Assembly (NCBI GenBank): GCA_026129255.1 | Contig: JAHCIJ010000001.1 | Location: 1 to 64,000 of the forward strand | Length of the DNA stretch: 64,000 bases | Direction of reading: 5' to 3' | Source of the DNA: Anaerolineales bacterium | GTDB taxonomy: Bacteria; Chloroflexota; Anaerolineae; Anaerolineales; UBA11579 | Shown: piece after piece, positions 38,665 through 48,508 of the stretch | Position numbering within the stretch: position 1 is the first letter of the stretch | Layout: each line of letters starts with the position of its first letter | Position numbers and translations under genes: made by a program | Notes under the pieces: generated by a model | Told to the model about the DNA's origin: nothing | Seen by the model: the letters and a program-made list of their open reading frames with translations, nothing else | Database searches by the model: none

Positions 38665-38756
38665 CGAGGCCTGCGCCAAAGGCGCGGGCCGAGGAGGGAT
38701 CCTTTAGGGCATAGACTTGCTGCGACTATTCACTAGAATCTTTTCTGAGCGGGAAG
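38665..38756. repeat. Direct repeat copy 1
   Basis: 92-base unit beginning CGAGGCCTGCGCCAAAGG and ending CTGAGCGGGAAG. It matches the unit at 38869-38962 closely, apart from the centre. Confidence 0.85.
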
Positions 38757-38868
38757 ATTGCTTCGTGCGCTGCTACGCAGCGCCTCGCAATGACAATAGG
38801 GCTTGGCCTGACCCCTAAGAATCCCAACCTTTGGTTACTGCGCTCCGAATGACAAAACCTCGTCATTG

Positions 38869-38962
38869 CGAGGCCTGCGCCAAAGGTGCGGGCCGAGGAG
38901 GAATCCTTTAGGGCATAGACTTGCCGCGACTAGTCTGCGGAGAATTTTTTCTGAGCGGGAAG
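38869..38962. repeat. Direct repeat copy 2
   Basis: 94-base unit, 204 bases downstream of copy 1. Differences are concentrated in the middle (TAGTCTGCGG versus TATTCACTAG). Confidence 0.85.
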
Positions 38963-39054
38963 CAATGACAACGGGAATTGGCCTGGCTTGTTGGGCCTAA
39001 GGATTCCTAACCGTGGGTTGCTACCCTCGGAATGACAATCTGCTTTTATCTGCA

Positions 39055-39075
39055 GCGTGAGGCAACGCCTCACGC
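39055..39075. repeat. Perfect 9-bp hairpin
   Basis: GCGTGAGGC and GCCTCACGC around an AAC loop, flanked by family-B-like ATCTGC words. It lies 32 bases downstream of the minus-strand deacetylase stop but has no T-tract. Confidence 0.6.
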
Positions 39076-39106
39076 ACATCTGCGGTTGAAAGGCCGTAAA
39101 CACAAC

Positions 39107-40252
39107 TTAGTCATCAAACACCGCGTCCAGCGGCGCCAGCTCGCCGCCACAGTTCTGCGAGAACCACGCGGCTTCCGCTGCATAATTCTCGCGGGCAAAC
39201 TGCCGGGCGGCATCGTTGGCATCCGCCGCCTGTTGCAGGTTGAGCTCGGCGGCCGAGTTCCAGTAGCGCGGCAGCAATAGTAGCGGGTTGCCGATAGCAC
39301 GCTCTTGCTCGCCTTGCGGGATCCAGTTGAACATGATCGGCCCACGTGAGTACACGGTGAAGGCCAGCGTGTATCCGAGTTCCTCGGCTACGGCAACGCC
39401 ATCGGCGGTGAAGTTGCCGCCTGCCCAGATATGGGCGATGGGGCGCTGGCCGAAGTGCTGCTCCAGAAGCGGAATGTTGTCGCCCAGCTCACTGCGCAGG
39501 AAGTCTGTGCTTAGACCGCCCACCACGGGTATATGGTTGAGCCCGTGCGACTGAACATCAAAGACACCGGTATCGTTCAGACGCTCGATCCAGGTCCACA
39601 GGCTCTCGCCGCTGTGCTCGCCCGTGCGCGAGTCGGTGTCGCCAATGATCCAGCCTAATGTAGTGCCCCAGCCGTATTGTTCATATAACGGCAGGAAGTA
39701 TTCCTGGGCCGTGCCGGGGCGGCGATCATCTAGGATGAGCAGCATGCTGCGCGGTGGGATGGGCGCGTTATGCAGCAGGAAGTCGGCCAGTTGCTGGCTG
39801 GTGATGGTTTCAAAGCCCAGACGCCGCGCCGTGTCCACGATGGCGTAGAAGGTGGCCTCGTTGATGTCTTGCGAGAGCGAGGGCACGGCGTTGCCGCGCA
39901 AAATGCTGTGATACATCAGCGGCGCTACAACGGTGCCGGGCTGGCTGTTGGCAGGGTCCCAGCGCTGCGCCAGATATGTGCACTGGTCAGCGATGTAAGC
40001 GACGGGCTGCACACCGGCACGCAGGCTGCCGGGAAAGCTGGCTGGCAACGGAGCGGGTGTGGGGGTGATCGTCGGTGTGCTGCTGGCGGCGAGTGTCGGG
40101 CTGGCGCTGGGAGTCAGCGTAGCTGCTCGCGGCGCGAACGGGCTGGGCGTGATGCTGGCTGTAGCCTGTGGGCTGTTGGCATGGGTGCCGAGCAGCGTGC
40201 AGGCGGAAAGCAGGCAGGCGAGGGCTAGTAGTACAAAGAGATGCTTACTCAC
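39107..40252 (-). CDS. Polysaccharide deacetylase-like lipoprotein (NodB superfamily)
   Basis: 381 residues. The lipobox LLSAC ends the signal peptide at about residue 18, and a Thr/Ser/Pro/Ala-rich linker runs to about residue 80. The catalytic domain has APLMYHSI near residue 110, LILDDRR in place of the usual TFDDG near residue 174, and DVQSHGLNH, which supplies the two metal-binding His. The DD and HxxxH ligands are kept, but the arginines after DD are unusual. Such enzymes remove N-acetyl groups from cell-wall or biofilm polysaccharides. The GTG start has TACTAT 6 nt upstream and no Shine-Dalgarno. Confidence 0.82.
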   Translation of the reverse strand: MSKHLFVLLALACLLSACTLLGTHANSPQATASITPSPFAPRAATLTPSASPTLAASSTPTITPTPAPLPASFPGSLRAGVQPVAYIADQCTYLAQRWDPANSQPGTVVAPLMYHSILRGNAVPSLSQDINEATFYAIVDTARRLGFETITSQQLADFLLHNAPIPPRSMLLILDDRRPGTAQEYFLPLYEQYGWGTTLGWIIGDTDSRTGEHSGESLWTWIERLNDTGVFDVQSHGLNHIPVVGGLSTDFLRSELGDNIPLLEQHFGQRPIAHIWAGGNFTADGVAVAEELGYTLAFTVYSRGPIMFNWIPQGEQERAIGNPLLLLPRYWNSAAELNLQQAADANDAARQFARENYAAEAAWFSQNCGGELAPLDAVFDD

Positions 40253-40258
40253 CCGTAA

Positions 40259-40264
40259 ATAGTA
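40259..40264 (-). promoter_or_regulatory. -10-like box 6 nt before the deacetylase GTG
   Basis: TACTAT on the minus strand, then TTACGG, then GTG. No Shine-Dalgarno; candidate leaderless start. Confidence 0.35.
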
Positions 40265-40272
40265 ATTGGTAA

Positions 40273-40391
40273 GGTGAATAGTGAATAGTGATGAGTGAGC
40301 AGTAATCAGGAAAATCTCACTCTTTAGTACTAATAGCCAGTAACTTATAGCAAGGTACTAATCACTTATCACCAGTTACTGCTCACTCTTT
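40273..40391. repeat. Family D repeat pair (GTGAATAGTGAATAG type)
   Basis: GGTGAATAGTGAATAGTGAT and GAGTGAGCAGTAATCAG face an inverted version at 40352-40391 (CTAATCACTTATCACCAG, TTACTGCTCACTC). It fills the gap 40253-40394, starting 4 bases after the following gene's stop on the minus strand. Confidence 0.6.
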
Positions 40392-40394
40392 TTT

Positions 40395-41495
40395 TTATCT
40401 CACCGTGAAATACGTGTAGTGATAGGCGATCTTGCCGTTTTGGATGCCGAGCGAGTCTTTGCCGTCCAGCACGCGGCCTTTGCTTGAGGTCGCCGTCCAG
40501 GTGAGCACGCGCAGGTTCTTCTGCGTGGTGCTGCCGGTGATCTCGAAGCGCGCCGCTGGCAGAGTCTCGCGCAGCAGTGAGTTGTACCAGCGCAGAATGC
40601 CTTCGCTGCCCTGCACCGTGCGCTGGGCATTCACATGCACGCCACCATTGCCATACAGCGCGGTGACCTTGACCGGGTCTTGCGAGTTGAGCGCGTCCAG
40701 AAAGCGAATGCTGATGTCCGGCGTGGGGGCGGGCGACGTGGGCCATGAGAAATTCTTGACCGCATCCCAGATGCCCGTGATGCGCCGAGCGTAGTACCAC
40801 TCCCAGAAATTGGCGCCGGAGATGTTGTTGTCTTTGCAGGCCTGCATGAAATCTGTGATCTGGCCGGGCGTCGGGTTCCAGGTACCATCGGGGTATGCGG
40901 CGCCGGTGGGCAGGATCGGGCGCCACACGCTGAGCGCCTGATGCTCGCGCACCGAGCGCAGCAGCTGCGCCGCGGGGTTGCTGGCCTGGATCCAATACAC
41001 CTGCGGCATATTGATGTCGCTATATTCGAGGAAGGTCTCGAATGGCAGCGGGCGGTGCAGAGTGGGATAGCGGTAGCTGCTGAAGCCGATGGGCGTGTTG
41101 GGCAGCCCGGCACGCAGTGCCTTCATGTACTGCTTGGCAGGCGCCTCCATGTTCTTTTGCTTGAACTCGACCTCGGCATTGACCACAAAGCCATCCAGGT
41201 TGAACTCCTTGGTGCGCTGGATGGCCATCTGCGCTTCGGCGACCGGGTTGGTGCCGTAGATATACTGCCAGCCCCAGGGCTGGATGCCGCGCGCCCGCAA
41301 AGCTGAAACCACCCCAGGCACATAGTCATGCCCGGTCTTGTTATCAATGTTGTATTTGTAGTTGCGGTCTGCCACCTTGATGAGCACGTGGGTCAGCCCG
41401 GCTTGCTGGGCCAGCTCGGCGATCTTCTGAGGATCACCGCCTTCCACACGGCTAATGATCCAAAGATACATGCCTTTTCCGCTAAGAATGCTCAT
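40395..41495 (-). CDS. TIM-barrel glycosidase-like protein with C-terminal NTF2/SnoaL-like domain
   Basis: 366 residues. Residues 1-235 look like a TIM barrel of the glycoside-hydrolase/peptidoglycan-lytic kind: GKGMYLWII, THVLIKVAD, GIQPWGWQYIYG, LDGFVVNAEVEF with acidic residues at the end of a strand, and NMPQVYWIQ. Residues about 248-366 look like an NTF2/SnoaL fold (FLDALNSQDPVKVTALY, LRWYNSLL, LTWTATSSKGRVLDGKDSLG). There is no signal peptide, so as written it is cytoplasmic. AGGTGA precedes the ATG at 41495. The combination is unfamiliar to me. Catalysis is unproven. Confidence 0.7.
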   Translation of the reverse strand: MSILSGKGMYLWIISRVEGGDPQKIAELAQQAGLTHVLIKVADRNYKYNIDNKTGHDYVPGVVSALRARGIQPWGWQYIYGTNPVAEAQMAIQRTKEFNLDGFVVNAEVEFKQKNMEAPAKQYMKALRAGLPNTPIGFSSYRYPTLHRPLPFETFLEYSDINMPQVYWIQASNPAAQLLRSVREHQALSVWRPILPTGAAYPDGTWNPTPGQITDFMQACKDNNISGANFWEWYYARRITGIWDAVKNFSWPTSPAPTPDISIRFLDALNSQDPVKVTALYGNGGVHVNAQRTVQGSEGILRWYNSLLRETLPAARFEITGSTTQKNLRVLTWTATSSKGRVLDGKDSLGIQNGKIAYHYTYFTVR

Positions 41496-41529
41496 TTCTT
41501 CACCTGCTTCCCGCGTTTGTTCGCAAGGT

Positions 41530-41592
41530 CGTTTAGGTAGATTGGGTCAGTTAGGTAGGTTAGGTCGATCAGGTCGCTTGTGCGCCTAACTG
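41530..41592. repeat. Family E repeat (TTAGGTAGGTTAGGTCGATC type)
   Basis: Low-complexity words TCGTTTAGGTAGATTGGGTC, AGTTAGGTAGGTTAGGTCG and ATCAGGTCGCTTGTGCGCC. A similar style of sequence (GACTAAGTGACC, TTGACTAGTCG) occurs at 44550-44604. The rest of 41496-41709 shows no gene. Confidence 0.5.
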
Positions 41593-41709
41593 ACCCACAT
41601 TGGCTGTGCCAAAGCCTGGAATCCATAGTGTGTAGATTGTTCAACATCTCCCCCTGAAGTTTGCAAGTACCGTGCCAGCTTTGCCCCCTTGGGCTGGCTT
41701 ATGGATACC

Positions 41710-41735
41710 AAAAAAGCCCACACTGGCGGGCTTTT
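41710..41735 (-). terminator. Terminator after the HD-domain gene
   Basis: On the minus strand, GCCC-GCCAGTGT-GGGC is followed by TTTTTT, 24 bases beyond the stop of the HD gene. The stem is short. Confidence 0.55.
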
Positions 41736-41759
41736 AGGTAGCTGTGTCAAGCGACTGGA

Positions 41760-42347
41760 CTAGTGTTCGCCGCCAGCGGCCTCTGGGGTACCCACCAGGC
41801 CGAGCTCGGCGGCATTGGCCTGCATGGCGGCCAGCACGTTGCCGGCATGCTCCCACAGGTCGATGCCCAGTTCGCGGGCGCCGTCTTCCATCTCTTCGCG
41901 GTTGGCCCCGGCGGCAAAGGCGCGGTCCTTCCACTTGTTCTTGATCGACTTGACCTTGACGTCAAGAATGGAGCGCGAGGGGCGTACCAGGGCCACCGCC
42001 GTAATGAGCCCGGTCAGCTCGTCGCAGGCGTAGAGCGCCTTTTGCATGCGCGTGCTGCGCGGGATGCCACTATGGTTGGCGTGGCTGAGCACGGCCTGCA
42101 CAACTTCCTCCGGCACGCCGCGCTCACGCAGGATCGGTGCGCCGGCTTGCGGGTGCTGCTCCAAGGTGGGGTGGATCTCCCAGTCGAAATCGTGCAGCAA
42201 TCCAACCACGCCCCACAGCTCAGCGTCTTCGTTGTACATGGCGGCGTAGTGGCGCATGGCGGTCTCTACCGACAGCATGTGGCGCACCAGCCCCTCGTTC
42301 TTCACATGTTCGTGCACAATGGCAAGCGCTTCGTCTCGAGTGGTCAT
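41760..42347 (-). CDS. HD-domain metal-dependent hydrolase-like protein
   Basis: 195 residues. The HD signature is GLLHDFDWEIHP near residue 50, with a preceding His in VRHMLSVETAMRHYA and later residues VVQAVLSHANHSG and ALYACDELTGLITA, the layout of small HDIG proteins. Such proteins hydrolyse nucleotides or phosphoesters, but this subgroup has no assigned substrate. AAAGG lies upstream of the ATG. It diverges from the endonuclease IV gene across 44 bases, and it may be a housekeeping nucleotide-cleaning enzyme (inference). Confidence 0.87.
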   Translation of the reverse strand: MTTRDEALAIVHEHVKNEGLVRHMLSVETAMRHYAAMYNEDAELWGVVGLLHDFDWEIHPTLEQHPQAGAPILRERGVPEEVVQAVLSHANHSGIPRSTRMQKALYACDELTGLITAVALVRPSRSILDVKVKSIKNKWKDRAFAAGANREEMEDGARELGIDLWEHAGNVLAAMQANAAELGLVGTPEAAGGEH

Positions 42348-42379
42348 GGGTTACCTTTCTATTGCTGGATTCATTCTAT

Positions 42380-42385
42380 TACAAT
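42380..42385 (+). promoter_or_regulatory. -10-like box 6 nt before nfo
   Basis: TACAAT is followed by TCTGGC and the ATG. No Shine-Dalgarno in the 44-base divergent gap; candidate leaderless start. Confidence 0.45.
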
Positions 42386-42391
42386 TCTGGC

Positions 42392-43258
42392 ATGGCCTTT
42401 CGATTTGGAACTGTCGGGGCGCCGATCTCGGCGCCCAAGAAGCCCGGCGGCAGCGTGGGCGCGGTGCAGCACATCCGCACATTGGGGCTCGGCGCGCTGG
42501 AGCTGGGCTGGGTGCAATCCGTACGCGTCAGTGAAGAAACCTGCGCCGCCATCCGCCAACAGGCACAGCAGTCCGATGTGCTGCTGAGCGTGCACGCGCC
42601 GTACTACATTAACCTCAACGCCACGTTCGAAGAGTGGCCCAATGCACGCCGCCGCCTGATGGATGCGGCGCACTACGGCAATCTGGCGGGCGCCACCGAG
42701 ATCATCTTTCACCCCGGCAGCTACAGCGGCAAACCGTCTGAGGAAGCGATGAAGCTGGCCAAAGCGCGCCTGCAAGATTGCGTAGCCGAGCTGCGCCGCA
42801 ACCGCAATCCGGTCACCCTGCGCCCCGAGACGATGGGCAAGGGTGGCCAACTGGGTACGCTGGAAGAGAACCTGGAGATGGCCAAGGAGATCCCTGGCGT
42901 GCTGCCGTGTATCGACTTTGCCCATCTGCACGCCCGCGCCGGCGACGGCAGCATGAACAGCTACGACGAGTGGATGGCCGCGCTGAGCAAGTACCGCGAC
43001 GCCTTAGGCAAAGACGCGCTGAAGACTATGAGCTGCCACCTCTCCGGCATTGCCTACACCGAGAAGGGCGAGAAGAACCATCTCACCATCGCCGAGTCTG
43101 ACTTCAAGCTTGAGGAACTGTTCCGCGCCCTCAAAGATATGGACTGCGGCGGGCGCATCCTCAGCGAAAGCCCCATCCTGGAAGACGACGCGCTACTCTA
43201 CCAGCGCACCTGGCAGGCGCTCGGCGGCGAAGTCATCACTGGCGAGCCGGCCGCTTGA
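42392..43258 (+). CDS. nfo: Endonuclease IV-type AP endonuclease
   Basis: 288-residue TIM-barrel enzyme that nicks DNA 5' to abasic sites using zinc. Metal-binding segments are recognisable: LLSVHAPYYINL near residue 64, EIIFHPGSYSG near 105, TLRPETMGK with its Glu near 143, PCIDFAHLHARAG near 170, and SCHLSGI near 212. I start at the ATG at 42392; the in-frame stretch upstream (to 42137) is antisense to the HD gene and not protein-like. Its stop overlaps the TTG start of the uracil-DNA glycosylase gene by 4 bases, making a coupled base-excision-repair pair. Confidence 0.92.
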   Translation: MAFRFGTVGAPISAPKKPGGSVGAVQHIRTLGLGALELGWVQSVRVSEETCAAIRQQAQQSDVLLSVHAPYYINLNATFEEWPNARRRLMDAAHYGNLAGATEIIFHPGSYSGKPSEEAMKLAKARLQDCVAELRRNRNPVTLRPETMGKGGQLGTLEENLEMAKEIPGVLPCIDFAHLHARAGDGSMNSYDEWMAALSKYRDALGKDALKTMSCHLSGIAYTEKGEKNHLTIAESDFKLEELFRALKDMDCGGRILSESPILEDDALLYQRTWQALGGEVITGEPAA

Positions 43259-43908
43259 AACTTGCCGAACGCCAGGCGCGCTTTGAGCAGTTACAACGCG
43301 CCATGCGAGCCTGCCGCCTGTGTTTGCAGGCTGGCTACTACATCGAACCCCCCGCGGTAACGCACGGCAGTGTGAAGGCGCGCATCATGACCGTGGGCCA
43401 GGCGCCTGGCGTGACCGAGGTGGTGGCCAAGCGGCCCTTCAACGCTGGCAGCGGCAAACGCTTGTTCCAATGGCTAGGCGAAGCGGGCATCGACGAAGAC
43501 TGGTTTCGCCGCACGCAGTACATGACCTCGGTGACCAAGTGTTTCCCAGGCAAGAACAAATCTGGCGGCGGTGACCGCGCCCCGTCTCTCACCGAGCAGC
43601 AAATGTGCCGCCCGTTCCTTGATGAGGAGCTGGCGCTGGTGCGCCCCAAGCTCATCATCCCCATCGGCAAGATGGCCATCGAGACCTTCTACGGCCGCGG
43701 TATTGTGCTAGAAGCTGTGATCGGTACGGAGATGGAAAAGGACGGCGTGTGGTATGTGCCGCTGCCGCATCCGTCTGGCGCCAGCCGCTGGCACCAGATC
43801 GCTGAGAACCGTGAGCGTATCCAACAGGCGATCGGCTTGATCGGTGAGCAGTATCGGCGGCTGTTTCCGGCAAGGTGGGCAAAGGCATCCACAGATGAAC
43901 ACGGATAA
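43255..43908 (+). CDS. Fe-S uracil-DNA glycosylase family protein
   Basis: 217 residues. Cysteines CRLC near residue 20 and a later Cys in SVTKCFPGKN suggest the 4Fe-4S cluster of family 4/5-type uracil-DNA glycosylases. The active-site motif is GQAPGVTE near residue 48, and the DNA-binding HPSGASRW is near residue 179. It removes uracil (or other deaminated bases) from DNA, leaving the abasic site that the preceding endonuclease IV cuts. It starts at a TTG overlapping the nfo stop. The final residues (ASTDEHG) and the stop are encoded by a family B repeat, so the native C terminus was probably shorter. Confidence 0.9.
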   Translation: MKLAERQARFEQLQRAMRACRLCLQAGYYIEPPAVTHGSVKARIMTVGQAPGVTEVVAKRPFNAGSGKRLFQWLGEAGIDEDWFRRTQYMTSVTKCFPGKNKSGGGDRAPSLTEQQMCRPFLDEELALVRPKLIIPIGKMAIETFYGRGIVLEAVIGTEMEKDGVWYVPLPHPSGASRWHQIAENRERIQQAIGLIGEQYRRLFPARWAKASTDEHG

Positions 43909-43920
43909 GTCAACTTGCTG

Positions 43921-44535
43921 TCTTTGCGAGCGAGTGAAATGAGCGAAGCAATCCCCAAGCTGAAAAGTGCAAAAAACTTGGGGATTGCTTCGTCGGCGCT
44001 GCACAGCAGCGCACTCCTCGCAAAGACGGATTGGGCCGCGATTGTCATTGCGAGGTGCTGCGTAGCAGCACACGAAGCAATCCTCCCGCCCAAGTGAATG
44101 GCCAATCAAGACAGCCGTTAGGTGCCGTGGGCAGATTACTTCGGTCGGCCGCATTGCATGCGGCCTCTCTCGCAATGACATGTAGCTTGATCTAGGGGGA
44201 ATGCTTCGCCAACGCCGCAAGGTGTTTTTTTTTGCTGTCATTCCGAACGAACGGCGCAGCCATGAGGAGCCGCAGCGTATTCCTGCGGAAGAATCCGTCA
44301 AGGGGAGGTTTGGTTTATGACATATGTGTTGTTGCACAAACTAACTGAATACGGATTCCTCGCTGCGCTCGGAATGACACGGTGATTTATGTAGGGGCGT
44401 ACGCTGCTTCGCAGCGTAGCATGCTATGCCCTGGGTGTGTTTTGACTGGCACAAGCAATCCCTTGTCGACTTGCATATTTGGTTGGGGATTGCTTGGTCC
44501 GCGCAGCTACGCTGCGCATTCCTCACAAAGACAAA
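43921..44535. repeat. Composite island of family A repeats
   Basis: The 701-base gap 43909-44609 has no gene. One near-complete element spans 43921-44026: ends TCTTTGCGAG and CTCGCAAAGA, inner arms GCGAAGCAATCCCCAAG and CTTGGGGATTGCTTCG. A second part has GTCATTGCGAGGTGCTG (44044) and CTCGCAATGACA (about 44170-44181). A third spans 44236-44380 with TGTCATTCCGA and TCGGAATGACA ends. A fourth (about 44450-44535) repeats GGGGATTGCTTGG and CCTCACAAAGACA. Confidence 0.8.
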
Positions 44536-44549
44536 ATTAGAATGAAATG

Positions 44550-44604
44550 ACAAAGCGACTAAGTGACCAATTGACTAGTCGATTACCTGATTAACAGATC
44601 ATCA
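44550..44604. repeat. Family E-like low-complexity repeat
   Basis: Words GCGACTAAGTGACC, AATTGACTAGTCG and ATTACCTGATTAACAG, immediately 3' of the FemAB-like gene on the minus strand. No terminator hairpin is obvious. Confidence 0.4.
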
Positions 44605-44609
44605 AATGT

Positions 44610-45718
44610 TTACCCCGGCTCGCCCGACAACACCTGGCTGCGAGTTACCCGCCGGCCGCGCCAGCGCATAGCGGCGATCAGGCGCGGCAGCACCTGCGTG
44701 TACAGGCTGTACACGGCGGGCTGCAGCGGCAGGTCCCAGGCGCCGATGTGGCGTGCTTCGTAGGCGCCCAGGCTAAGCTTGAAGCGGTACACGCCCCACA
44801 TCGGGTCGGCTTCGTTGAACTCATCCGGCGCGCCCCACAGGTCATACACCTTGCAGCCTGCCTCGCGGCTGGCGCGGATGGCTTCCCATTGCAGCAGATA
44901 GTTGGGCATGGTTTCGCGGTGCAGAGTGCGCGACATGCCGTAGAGGTACCAGGACTGTTCGCCGTAAACGAACAGCATGAGACCGGCTACGGCTTCGCCT
45001 TCGACTTCGGCCAGTAGCGGCACTAGCATGCCCGCTTCGTAGAACTCATCCCATACGGCGCGGTAGTAGGCCTCACTGCGGATGACGAAACCATCGCGCA
45101 CGGAGGTCTCAGCGTACATTTTGTAGAAAGTGACAAAGTCGGCCGGAGTGCCGCGGCGCACAGTGACACCCTTTTTCTGCGAAAGGCGCAGGTTGTAGCG
45201 GCCCTTTTGCTTCATGGCCGCCAGGATGGCTTCTTCGCTCTTGTCGATATCGATCAACATCGTATTTGGCATCTGCACTTGCTCGTTGGAGTAGCGCCAG
45301 CCGCTAGCTTTCAGGTCAGCCACGAAAGCGGCTGCCGCTGGCACCACGCGCTCATCCTCTGCGCCGGGCAAGCCGTAGCCATAGGCCAAATCCGGATCGA
45401 TCTTGATGAAGAAGGCCCCCAACTCCTGCGCGGTTTGGCGCAGGCCAGCCAGCATGCGGGCGCGCAAGGCGGCATCGTTCCAATCGGCCAGCAGCGGCCC
45501 CTTGGGCACATACAGCATGCACAGCTCTTTGCCAATCAGCGGCAGGCGCACGCTGCGCTGCAGGATCTGGGCCGCGGCTACCAGCTTGCCATCCTGCTCC
45601 CAAGTCTTGTAATGCGCCATCCAGCCAAACGGCTCTTTGGCGCGCGCCCACTGGCTGGTCTGCAACAGATGCGGGCGCGGCAAGTGGGCGATGCGGGCGT
45701 TCCAGGTAGCAGTATCCA

Positions 45719-45719
<1 letters not shown>
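44610..45719 (-). CDS. FemAB-like aminoacyl/acyl transferase (GNAT fold)
   Basis: 369 residues, resembling FemX/FemAB peptidoglycan-bridge enzymes with two GNAT-like halves. Recognisable segments are LPRPHLLQTSQWARAKEPFGW at the N terminus, MKQKGRYNLRLSQKKGVTV near residue 164, AGLMLFVYGEQSWYLYGMS near 245 and YLLQWEAIRASREAGCKVYDLWG near 274. FemAB proteins use aminoacyl-tRNA to add amino acids to lipid II; FemAB-like proteins also occur in exopolysaccharide loci. Its start overlaps the stop of the CapD-like gene by one base (TAATG), so it is the last gene of the minus-strand polysaccharide operon. Confidence 0.87.
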
Positions 45720-47598
<1,879 letters not shown>

Positions 47599-47602
<4 letters not shown>

Positions 47603-48507
47603 GCGGCCTCCACGATCTGTCGCAGGCCTTCGGCCAGTGGCGTCTCGGCGCGGAAGCCGAGGGCGGCGTGCGCGGCACGCGGGTCACCCAGGCTGCGTGG
47701 CACATCGCCCAGGCGCGAGGCGGCGTGGGTAGCGTGCGGGGCGTCGGGAAACAGCGGATACAGCGCCGCCAGCAGGTCGAGCAGGGTGGTCTCCTGCCCG
47801 GTGCACACGTTGTACACGCCGCCAAAATTCGCCTCGGCGGCCAGCAGGTTGGCGCGCACCACATCGCCCACAAAGATGAAATCGCGGCCCTGCGTGCCAT
47901 CACCGAAGATCGTCGGCGCCTCGCCCGCGGCGAGGGCAGCGATGAACTTGGGCACCGCCGCGGCATAGGCCGAGTTGGGTGATTGGCCGGGGCCGAAGAC
48001 GTTGAAATAACGCAGCGCAGTGACCGGCAGACCGTAGGTCAGCGTGTACAACTGGGCCAGCGTTTCATTGAAGTATTTGGAGGCTGCGTACGGCGAGAGG
48101 CACTTGGCCGGCGCGTCTTCGGCCAGCGGCAGCGCCTGGCTGTCGCCATACACGGCGGCGCTGGAGGCCAGCACTACGCCGCGGCAGCTGGCGCGCTGCG
48201 CCGCGGCCAGCACGGTGATCGTGCCGTCTACATTGCTGGCCCAACAGGCGGCCGGGTGCTCGATGGATTCGGGCACGGAAACGAACGCCGCTTCGTGAAA
48301 GACAAACTCCACTCCTGCAACGGCCTTAGCCGCCGCGGCCGGGTCTTGCACATCGCCTTGGATGAGTTCAACATCGCTGGGCAGCGTGCTGCGCGAGCCG
48401 CTCGAGAGGTTATCCAGCACGCGCACACTGTCGCCGCGCTGCAACAGAGCGGCGACGAGATGCGAGCCGATGAAGCCTGCCCCGCCGGTGACCAGAACCT
48501 TGGCCAT
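47599..48507 (-). CDS. NAD-dependent sugar-nucleotide epimerase/dehydratase
   Basis: 302-residue extended SDR. NAD-binding GGAGFIGSHLVAAL near residue 8, ASSAAVYGDSQ near residue 114, catalytic YAASKYFNETLA (YxxxK), RYFNVFGPGQ and GDGTQGRDFIFVGDVV. This fits UDP-glucose or UDP-GlcNAc 4-epimerase-like enzymes. It sits between the sugar-1-phosphate transferase (one base apart) and the dehydratase (4-base overlap), so it likely supplies one of the sugars of the exported polymer. Confidence 0.92.
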
Positions 48508-48508
48508 G

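Larger units (their letters stand above)
38517..39037. repeat. Composite island of family A repeats
   Basis: The 646-base gap after rpoC has no gene and is packed with repeat words: TGTCATTGCGAGGAG (38517), CTCGTAATGACA (38624-38635), GTCATTCCGAACGAGG (38654), GATTGCTTCGTGCG, GCCTCGCAATGACA (about 38781-38794), CGTCATTGCGAGG (38861) and CTCGGAATGACA (ending 39037). These are inverted pairs of two related end types, TCATTGCGAGG and TCATTCCGA, nested and partly duplicated. Confidence 0.8.

Noticed and set aside
38517..39037. CRISPR-like array after rpoC
   Set aside because: Repeats are palindromic, unequal in length and spacing, and no cas genes are present; they are interspersed family A elements.
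43915..44337. Small frames in the 43.9-44.5 kb gap on both strands
   Set aside because: All are translations of family A palindromes (SLRASEMSEAIPK, VIARC) with no independent support.
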